Assembly (NCBI GenBank): GCA_036641735.1
Contig: JAVWEG010000101.1
Location: 1-5,477, forward strand
Reading direction: 5' to 3'
From: JAGPHI01 sp036641735
Lineage (GTDB): Bacteria; Bacillota; Clostridia; Oscillospirales; Ruminococcaceae
DNA: 5,477 bases
The first letter of the stretch is position 1, and each line of letters opens with the position of its first letter. The position numbers were made by a program, and so were the translations under genes. Of the stretch, positions 1 to 4,219 are shown one piece after another. The notes below the pieces were generated by a model. The model saw only the letters and a program-made list of their open reading frames with translations, was not told the DNA's origin and did no database searches.

Positions 1-390
1 ACTACAGCATTAATTGAAGGCGCTGTAACCGCTGTAGCTAAAGGTACAAGCCTTGTAGACGACACCGCAAAGAGCCTTGTATCTGTAGTAAATGGCACAC
101 AAGAGGTAGCAGAGCTTGTAGATATGATATCTACAGCTTCAAGTGAGCAAGCAAATTCCGTAGCGCAGGTAACGCAGGGCATAGACCAAATATCGAGCGT
201 AGTACAAACAAACTCCGCTACAGCAGAGGAATCTGCCGCCGCTTCTGAGGAATTATCGGGACAAGCTGCAATGCTAAAAGGTCTTGTAGGTAGATTTAAT
301 CTTGCAAGCAATAAAGGCGCTGTTGTAAGCGAAGCTACTCATCATCATTCAAATGATTTCTCCGATGAAGTAGGCTCATCTAAATACTAA
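1..390 (+). CDS. Methyl-accepting chemotaxis protein, C-terminal fragment (5' end outside window)
   Basis: Reading frame 1 is open from the first base to the TAA at 388-390 and gives 129 residues, so this is the tail of a longer gene. The text is Ala/Ser/Thr/Glu-rich with the heptad spacing of the MCP cytoplasmic coiled coil. Near the end it has the typical block SEQANSVAQVTQGIDQIS followed by NSATAEESAAASEELSGQA, which is the return helix and adaptation region where conserved Glu/Gln residues are methylated and deamidated by CheR and CheB. The receptor works at the inner face of the membrane and controls the CheA kinase through CheW. The chain leaves the coiled coil at about GLVGRFNL and ends in a roughly 30-residue polar tail with a His triplet and no obvious CheR-tethering pentapeptide. 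The sensor and membrane part is not visible, so the ligand cannot be inferred. An ATG at 124 is internal and not a real start. Confidence 0.93.
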   Translation, partial: TTALIEGAVTAVAKGTSLVDDTAKSLVSVVNGTQEVAELVDMISTASSEQANSVAQVTQGIDQISSVVQTNSATAEESAAASEELSGQAAMLKGLVGRFNLASNKGAVVSEATHHHSNDFSDEVGSSKY

Positions 391-399
391 TATCACAAT

Positions 400-439
400 A
401 AATCGGCTGTTCGCAAATCAATTTGCGAACAGCCGATTT
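400..439 (+). terminator. Strong intrinsic terminator between convergent genes
   Basis: A perfect inverted repeat has arms 400-417 and 422-439 around a 4-base loop. The core is GGCTGTTCGC paired with GCGAACAGCC. On the + strand it runs into TTTTTAATTATTATTT, a usable U-tract ten bases after the chemotaxis gene stop. On the - strand the following bases are mixed (TATTGTGATA), so it is weaker there. It sits just past the stop of the anti-sigma gene and may still end that transcript. Confidence 0.9.
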
Positions 440-450
440 TTAATTATTAT

Positions 451-1581
451 TTAATTATCCGTACTTTCAGGCTCTGATGCTTCAGGCGGCTCCTGATTTT
501 CGGGTAGCTCTAAAGGCTCAGGCGCTTCGGGAGGCTCCACATCACTCTCACTTACAGGCACATTGTCGTCACTGTCATCAGTATTATCGGTGCTATGTAC
601 AGGCGCTGTGCCGGTATCGTTATCATCATCTTTTTTCTCAAAAGACGAGCTGCTCGCTTTTATAACATCATCTGTATCATCATCTGTGTCATCATCAGTA
701 TCATCTGTGCTTGATAATTGTTTTTTAGAAGAAGCTGATATACTGTCACTGTCATCATCTATATCGTTATCCAAAGCATCTTCTTCTATATCTTTTTTAT
801 CGTCAATATAATCATTGATATAATCTTCTATATCGTCAAAATCATCATCGATTTGCATATGCTTTACAGCGCCGAGCATTGATAACAATTGTTCGAGCGG
901 CATTGTGGCAAGCTGCTCTATAGAATACTGCGAATTATTAGCCCTCACCTTATGCACCACTTGCATTTTACCGCTCGATACGTGATTTTGCAGCGCTTCT
1001 TCTTGATTTAATTTATCTTTTGTAAGTGCTTGCGCCACAATATGCGGCTTGATATCCGTGCCTGCAAATGTACTTTCTATTTTAGCTGCAATCCTCTGCT
1101 CAATGCTTTTTGTCCGCTTGGTATCTTTATTGCTAACGCTTAGCAATACCGTATTTTTTTGCTGAGTTATAAAATTGGTTTTACCCATATCTGTAAACAA
1201 GGTCTCTATGGTATCATCAAGCTCCCAGCCCTTAAATTTTTTGCCTGCAAGAACGCTTTGCGCATCGTCATTCAGCGCTTTTACCAAAAGTACGTGGTCG
1301 CTCTTGTTTGTAGTAATTTCAAAGCTTGGGTTTACATCTATTGTGATGATATTATCTACTGCCAAATTATTATACATTACAGTGCCTACTATTATTGCCA
1401 CAGCCGCAAACGCAAGTGCAAGCTTACTTATACGCGGAATGTTAATCTTGCGCTTGCTCGGCTGCGCTGTAATACTATCGTGCTGCTGCATTTTACATAC
1501 ATTAGTATTAGCTATTACATCAAAGCTCGCACAAGGAAGCTCATCAAATGCACTGTTTAATTGTTTTTTAATGTTTTGCAA
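451..1581 (-). CDS. RsgI-like transmembrane anti-sigma factor with acidic disordered extracellular tail
   Basis: This is a 376-residue protein, probably the membrane anti-sigma factor for the adjacent sigma gene. Residues 1-51 are cytoplasmic and start with a short helix-like stretch (IKKQLNSAFDELP) that could bind sigma; Cys17 and Cys29 lie here, but there is no HxxxCxxC zinc motif. One membrane helix spans about 52-70. Then comes the RsgI-type juxtamembrane domain, with ITIDVNPSFEITTN at 79-92, a conserved NDDAQSVL block and SSGKMQVVHKV at 202-212. The Asn84-Pro85 bond matches the autoproteolysis site known in RsgI proteins. From about 244 to the end the chain is Asp/Ser/Glu/Pro-rich and almost certainly disordered, with three TDDD units at 292-305. 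The start is TTG, chosen because a perfect AAGGAGG lies 7 bases upstream inside the sigma gene and no better ATG exists. Membership in the RsgI-like family is seen directly; pairing with this sigma is inferred from coupling. Confidence 0.85.
   Translation of the reverse strand: MQNIKKQLNSAFDELPCASFDVIANTNVCKMQQHDSITAQPSKRKINIPRISKLALAFAAVAIIVGTVMYNNLAVDNIITIDVNPSFEITTNKSDHVLLVKALNDDAQSVLAGKKFKGWELDDTIETLFTDMGKTNFITQQKNTVLLSVSNKDTKRTKSIEQRIAAKIESTFAGTDIKPHIVAQALTKDKLNQEEALQNHVSSGKMQVVHKVRANNSQYSIEQLATMPLEQLLSMLGAVKHMQIDDDFDDIEDYINDYIDDKKDIEEDALDNDIDDDSDSISASSKKQLSSTDDTDDDTDDDTDDVIKASSSSFEKKDDDNDTGTAPVHSTDNTDDSDDNVPVSESDVEPPEAPEPLELPENQEPPEASEPESTDN
667..708 (-). repeat. Short coding tandem repeat (TDDD units) in anti-sigma tail
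   Basis: About three and a half 12-base units encode TDD, TDDD, TDDD, TDD at residues 292-305 of the anti-sigma protein. The units are not identical in third positions (Thr codons ACT, ACA and GAT-rich Asp codons), so this is an old or slowly changing repeat. It lies in the tail predicted to be disordered and outside the cell. Confidence 0.7.
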
Positions 1582-1583
1582 TG

Positions 1584-2162
1584 TTAAGCCTCCTTATCTG
1601 TCAAATGTTTTTTTAGCTTTTTCAGCGCTCTATGGTATCTTGAAAGCACTGTGGATATGGGAAGCGCTAAAGATGCCGCTATCTCTCGGTGCGTTATCCC
1701 CGATATCAAATGCAAAAATATTATCTGCCGCTCACTGTCATCTAAAATATCAAGGGCTGTTTTGAGTACAAGCCTATCGGTGGTATCCGTAACGCAAGAG
1801 TATCTTAAATCGTTATCGGGCATTTCTTCATTTGATATCATTTTGCTATTTTGGCGCAAATAGCTAAACGCAAGATTTTTTGCAATGGTGAATATCCACG
1901 CAAGCGGTTTGCCCTGCGGTATGTATAAATGCGCTGCGCTGCGCACCTTTAAATAAGTGTCCTGCACGATATCCTGTGTAGCGTATGGATCTTTTAAAAT
2001 TGAAAGTACAAGTGCCGATACCGCGCGCTGTGTAAGCAAATACAATTCTTCCAGTGCATCTTTATCATCATTGCCTATACGCACAAAAAGCGTTTCATCT
2101 ATCTTTTGCTGATGTATTTTTTCTTTTGCAAAATCACCGTCCACCACCATAAAAAATATCAT
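1584..2162 (-). CDS. ECF-type sigma-70 family RNA polymerase sigma factor
   Basis: This 192-residue protein has the two-domain plan of extracytoplasmic-function sigma factors, which direct RNA polymerase to a small stress regulon. Region 2 covers about 36-104, with DIVQDTYLKV (64-73) for core binding and PLAWIFTIAKNLAFSYLR (86-103), the -10 melting and recognition part. A linker of about 30 residues follows. Region 4 covers about 132-188, with the -35 helix-turn-helix ITHREIAASLALPISTVLSR (156-175) and a basic end KKLKKHL. There is no SigI-type C-terminal domain, so it is an ECF factor although its partner is RsgI-like. The ATG at 2162 is preferred because AAAGGG lies 9 bases upstream; a second in-frame ATG at 2150 lacks a site. 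Its stop is two bases from the start of the anti-sigma gene. Target promoters cannot be told from the window. Confidence 0.93.
   Translation of the reverse strand: MIFFMVVDGDFAKEKIHQQKIDETLFVRIGNDDKDALEELYLLTQRAVSALVLSILKDPYATQDIVQDTYLKVRSAAHLYIPQGKPLAWIFTIAKNLAFSYLRQNSKMISNEEMPDNDLRYSCVTDTTDRLVLKTALDILDDSERQIIFLHLISGITHREIAASLALPISTVLSRYHRALKKLKKHLTDKEA
1589..1595 (-). promoter_or_regulatory. Ribosome binding site embedded in sigma gene, fixes TTG start of anti-sigma gene
   Basis: On the - strand AAGGAGG spans the Lys-Glu-Ala codons that end the sigma gene, and stands 7 bases before TTG at 1581. The stop TAA (1586-1584) lies between the site and that start. This arrangement gives translational coupling, so a ribosome finishing sigma can start anti-sigma at once, keeping the two in fixed ratio. 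Confidence 0.9.
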
Positions 2163-2171
2163 TGATTACAG

Positions 2172-2177
2172 CCCTTT
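2172..2177 (-). promoter_or_regulatory. Ribosome binding site of the sigma gene
   Basis: AAGGG (within AGAAAGGGC on the - strand) sits 9 bases before the ATG at 2162. It is weaker than the AAGGAGG that serves the downstream anti-sigma gene, which would favour at least as much anti-sigma as sigma. Confidence 0.6.
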
Positions 2178-2226
2178 CTGTAGGTGCGCGTAGTGTATGC
2201 CCATTCCCGCTTTGCACCGCATAATC

Positions 2227-2255
2227 AGCATACCATAATCTTTGCTATTTGTAAA
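2227..2255 (-). promoter_or_regulatory. Candidate sigma-A-like promoter for the sigma/anti-sigma operon
   Basis: On the - strand a TTTACA -35 box (2255-2250) and a TATGCT -10 box (2232-2227) are separated by exactly 17 bases. The -35 matches consensus at five of six positions and the -10 at four of six. Transcription would start near 2220, leaving a leader of about 58 bases. Two short direct repeats overlap or flank it: CGCAATT twice (+ strand 2260-2266 and 2269-2275, 9-base period) just upstream of -35, and TCTTTGCTAT at 2239-2248, in the spacer, and again at 2306-2315. ECF sigma genes often have a self-controlled promoter as well; I could not identify one with confidence. Confidence 0.5.
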
Positions 2256-2316
2256 ATATCGCAATTACCGCAATTTTACTTTTGATTGTCATACCCAAAG
2301 CCAAGTCTTTGCTATA

Positions 2317-3303
2317 TCAGTCTTCTTCGTTATCGTCTTGTTCTTCCTGCTCATTTGCTGCGGCCGCTACAGCTTCATTCTCGGGTTTTGTTCCCTCAAC
2401 AGGTTTTACCTCTTCTACAGGCTTTTTATCTTCGTCATCGTCATCATCGGGTTCGCTATCATCAGGCTCACTGTCATCATCCGGTTCGCTATCGTCAGGC
2501 TCACTGTCGTCATCAATCTCGCTATCATCAAGCTCACTATCGTCGTCAGGCTCGCTGTCATCTAGCTCGCTTGCATCTTCCGGCTCACTATCATCAGCAT
2601 CGTCCATTTCTTGCTCTAGCGCGTCAAGCATTATTTCCATACTTTCCGATTGCATATCCTCGTCTAAGCTATCTTTAAAATCGGCAATGTTTTGTTTTAA
2701 TAAATCCAGCGGAACATTATCTTGAGATGCCAATGCCACTAAATCACTTATGCGCTTATCTGCAAGAGCTTCTGCATTCAGCGATTCATTTTGCTTCATC
2801 AAGCGATTAATTACCGCCATTTTACCTGCGGACACTTTCAGCTTTTCTGCACCCTGCTGTGCAGTTTTATCCACTGTAATGCTCTGTGTTAAAATATCGG
2901 AGGACAATTCTTTTTTGTCCAATGTTGTAATTACCTGCTCGCTTACTTGCTTTAGTGCTTCTTTAGATTCACTGTCATTAGATGAAGTGATTAGCACATC
3001 ATTCTTTTTATCTGCGGAAATATAGTTTTCGGCTACCAGTCCATTTAAAATGCCATCTACCACTACATCTAATTTTTGACCTTTTGGCTTATAATTGCCA
3101 AGCAATTCTTTAGCATCCTCGTTTACCCCGTCCACCGACACTACTTGATTTAAGCGGTTAACGTGCAGCTCAAAGCTTGGGTTTACATCTATCGCTATGT
3201 ATTTCACAGGAGACAGTAAGTAAACCGCCGCTGCTGCCATAACGATTACTGCTATTGATATGCCACCTGCTATTTTAAAAACCTTGCTCTTAATATTAGT
3301 CAT
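2317..3303 (-). CDS. RsgI-like membrane protein lacking a cytoplasmic anti-sigma domain, with acidic 11-residue repeats
   Basis: This 328-residue protein is a paralog of the anti-sigma protein encoded at 451-1581. Only about 11 residues precede the single membrane helix (about 12-31), so there is no room for a sigma-binding domain. Outside, YIAIDVNPSFELHVNR (35-50), the VNEDAKELL block and VSAGKMAVINRL (157-168) match the paralog in order and spacing; Asn41-Pro42 is the likely self-cleavage bond. From about 233 the tail is Asp/Glu/Ser/Pro-rich, with 11-residue repeats at 239-287, then a Lys/Glu/Pro stretch and an Asp/Glu-rich end. There is no Cys. The start ATG at 3303 has GAGGAG 11 bases upstream, a slightly long spacing; two nearby upstream ATGs are out of frame. 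Function is inferred: an extracytoplasmic wall or envelope sensor, or a competitor for the factors acting on its paralog. No good terminator separates it from the sigma gene, so read-through is possible. Confidence 0.83.
   Translation of the reverse strand: MTNIKSKVFKIAGGISIAVIVMAAAAVYLLSPVKYIAIDVNPSFELHVNRLNQVVSVDGVNEDAKELLGNYKPKGQKLDVVVDGILNGLVAENYISADKKNDVLITSSNDSESKEALKQVSEQVITTLDKKELSSDILTQSITVDKTAQQGAEKLKVSAGKMAVINRLMKQNESLNAEALADKRISDLVALASQDNVPLDLLKQNIADFKDSLDEDMQSESMEIMLDALEQEMDDADDSEPEDASELDDSEPDDDSELDDSEIDDDSEPDDSEPDDDSEPDDSEPDDDDDEDKKPVEEVKPVEGTKPENEAVAAAANEQEEQDDNEED
2443..2589 (-). repeat. 33-bp coding tandem repeat (11-residue SEPDDDSEPDD type) in second RsgI-like protein
   Basis: Four full 11-residue units occupy residues 239-249, 250-260, 261-271 and 272-282 (SEPEDASELDD, SEPDDDSELDD, SEIDDDSEPDD, SEPDDDSEPDD), then a partial unit SEPDD. 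Each unit splits into a five-residue and a six-residue half (SEPDD plus DSEPDD), so the shortest DNA period is 15 or 18 bases. The last units are the most alike, which suggests recent duplication at the C-terminal side. In DNA it is a run of TCATCATCCGGTTCGCTATC-like text on the + strand. Confidence 0.85.
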
Positions 3304-3314
3304 TTTTCATCATT

Positions 3315-3320
3315 CTCCTC
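3315..3320 (-). promoter_or_regulatory. Ribosome binding site of the second RsgI-like gene
   Basis: GAGGAG on the - strand stands 11 bases before the ATG at 3303. Two other ATGs fall between them (3313 and 3310), both out of frame. The one at 3313 would make a peptide of only four residues (MMKN) ending across the true start, so it could slow or tune initiation. Confidence 0.7.
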
Positions 3321-3338
3321 TTTTTATTTTATTTTTTC

Positions 3339-3355
3339 GCTGCTTATTTTGCAGC
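3339..3355 (-). other. Small hairpin in the leader of the second RsgI-like gene
   Basis: GCTGC and GCAGC form a 5-base stem with a 7-base AT-rich loop about 20 bases before the ribosome site. On the - strand it is followed by A-rich text rather than a U-run, so it is not a terminator for this gene. It may protect the 5' end of the message. Confidence 0.3.
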
Positions 3356-3364
3356 CTTTTCACC

Positions 3365-3373
3365 TATATAACA
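3365..3373 (-). promoter_or_regulatory. Candidate extended -10 promoter for the second RsgI-like gene
   Basis: On the - strand TGTTATATA gives an extended -10 (TG, one base, TATATA) without a convincing -35 box at 17 bases. Start would be near 3358. An imperfect dyad (AACACA and TGTGTT around 13 bases or fewer, 3370-3388) lies just upstream. This gene follows a terminator, so it needs a promoter of its own, but the exact site is uncertain. Confidence 0.35.
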
Positions 3374-3414
3374 CACAGACAATGTGTTTTATCGCACAAT
3401 AAAAAAATAAATTT

Positions 3415-3452
3415 AAAATGGCTGTATCAAAGCACATTGATACAGCCATTTT
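3415..3452 (-). terminator. Intrinsic terminator after the small membrane protein gene
   Basis: Perfect 16-base arms (3415-3430 and 3437-3452), with core ATGGCTGTATCAA, enclose the loop AGCACA. On the - strand the stem runs into TTTAAATTTATTTTTTT, a U-rich tract, about 20 bases after the stop at 3471. The + side is also AT-rich, but no + strand gene ends here. Confidence 0.85.
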
Positions 3453-3470
3453 TAAATATATATAATTAAA

Positions 3471-4046
3471 TTATGCAAGCTTTTTGAGTATATCAAGATA
3501 TTGTAAAAGGCGCTCGCTTTGTGCTGAATGGTCTTTAGTAAACTTGTCCTTCATATCTTGTGTAAGGCCGTACCATTCGCTTGCAATAGCCGATATCTCC
3601 GTCTTATGTGCTTTTACATCTCCTGCCACAGGATCCATTTGCAGCTTATCCCAATGCTCAAGCTCTTTTAGCAATAATTTTTCCGATTTTTCATATTGAG
3701 CCGTATCCGCTTCGCCTGATGCACTTTCACTGTTTACCTGCGGCTCTGCCTCTGATGATGCCGATGAGCTTGCCGCAATGCTCTGTGCTTGCGACGACGA
3801 TGCCACAGGCACACTGGATGCTTCAGGCGGCTCTTCCATAGGCTCTATCATTTCTTTATCTGTGCTAGACACCGCACTTTGCGCTACCGATGGCGGAGTG
3901 CCTGTTGTAGGCTTATTATTGCCGCCAAATATTGCCACCGCTCCCAAAATTATCAAAATAACGGCTATTATAATGCCTAAAACCACGCCTCTGCTTATTT
4001 TTATTTTAGAAAACAAGCTTTTTGCAAGCTCCACAAGCTTTTTCAT
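3471..4046 (-). CDS. Single-pass membrane protein with Ser/Ala/Glu-rich linker and helical C-terminal domain, function unknown
   Basis: I do not recognise this 191-residue protein. It begins with a basic amphipathic stretch (KKLVELAKSLFSKIKISR), then one membrane helix at about 20-40 (GVVLGIIIAVILIILGAVAI). Residues about 44-115 are a low-complexity Pro/Ser/Ala/Glu linker, likely disordered, with EPPEASS at 72-78. Residues 116-191 look helical and charged, with conserved-looking aromatic residues (HWDKL, SEWYGL, LLQYLDILKKL), and probably fold outside the membrane. The ATG at 4046 is chosen because AAAGGGG lies 9 bases upstream. An in-frame ATG at 4091 would add 15 residues but has no ribosome site and lies only about 10 bases from the predicted transcription start. 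The gene has its own promoter and terminator, so it is a single-gene unit next to the sensor locus. The resemblance in design to the RsgI-like proteins is seen; a shared role is only inferred. Confidence 0.75.
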   Translation of the reverse strand: MKKLVELAKSLFSKIKISRGVVLGIIIAVILIILGAVAIFGGNNKPTTGTPPSVAQSAVSSTDKEMIEPMEEPPEASSVPVASSSQAQSIAASSSASSEAEPQVNSESASGEADTAQYEKSEKLLLKELEHWDKLQMDPVAGDVKAHKTEISAIASEWYGLTQDMKDKFTKDHSAQSERLLQYLDILKKLA

Positions 4047-4055
4047 TTCAAAATA

Positions 4056-4062
4056 CCCCTTT
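4056..4062 (-). promoter_or_regulatory. Ribosome binding site fixing the start of the small membrane protein
   Basis: AAAGGGG on the - strand ends 9 bases before the ATG at 4046. The alternative in-frame ATG at 4091 is preceded only by AT-rich sequence. Confidence 0.7.
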
Positions 4063-4101
4063 GCATTTGTATAATTTCCGATTTTGCGCATATTATATTC
4101 T

Positions 4102-4113
4102 TACAATATTGTA
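4102..4113 (-). promoter_or_regulatory. Perfect 12-base palindrome overlapping the -10 box (possible operator)
   Basis: TACAATATTGTA is identical to its own reverse complement and contains the -10 hexamer TACAAT of the promoter. A dimeric repressor bound here would block transcription. AT-rich palindromes also occur by chance, and no regulator is encoded in view. Confidence 0.35.
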
Positions 4114-4136
4114 GAGCATTTCCGTATTAAAGTCAA
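4108..4136 (-). promoter_or_regulatory. Sigma-A-type promoter of the small membrane protein gene
   Basis: On the - strand TTGACT (4136-4131) and TACAAT (4113-4108) are separated by exactly 17 bases; each matches consensus at five of six positions. Transcription would start near 4101, giving a leader of about 55 bases to the chosen ATG at 4046. No hairpin terminator was found between the glpK stop and this promoter. Confidence 0.75.
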
Positions 4137-4219
4137 CCTTCGGTAAAACTTACGTTCTTTTTTGTATTGATATCCGACTCATTTTTACAAAAACACTATA
4201 TTATCGTATTTCACTGTTA

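Noticed and set aside
563..811. Ser-rich + strand open frame opposite the anti-sigma tail
   Set aside because: It is the complement of Asp/Ser/Glu codons in a low-complexity coding region, has no ribosome site or family features, and overlaps a well-supported gene on the other strand.
1440..1581. Zinc-binding (ZAS) anti-sigma domain in the anti-sigma protein
   Set aside because: The cytoplasmic part has two cysteines 12 residues apart and no HxxxCxxC motif.
2296..2311. CAAAG/CTTTG hairpin after the second RsgI-like gene as a terminator
   Set aside because: The stem is only 5 bases, AT-rich, and is not followed by a U-run on the - strand.
2443..2589. Spaced repeats considered as a CRISPR array
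   Set aside because: Units are contiguous, in frame and coding, with no unique spacers and no cas genes.
2282..2725. Ser/Leu-rich and His/Arg-rich + strand frames opposite the 11-residue repeat
   Set aside because: Repeated DNA keeps all frames open. The - strand frame carries the RsgI-like domain and ribosome site; the others are repeat shadows.
3471..4091. Longer start of the small membrane protein at 4091
   Set aside because: It has no ribosome site and falls about 10 bases after the predicted transcription start; the ATG at 4046 has AAAGGGG at 9 bases.
4137..4219. Terminator for glpK
   Set aside because: Only short AT-rich pairings are visible; none has a stable stem plus U-tract, so no feature is claimed.
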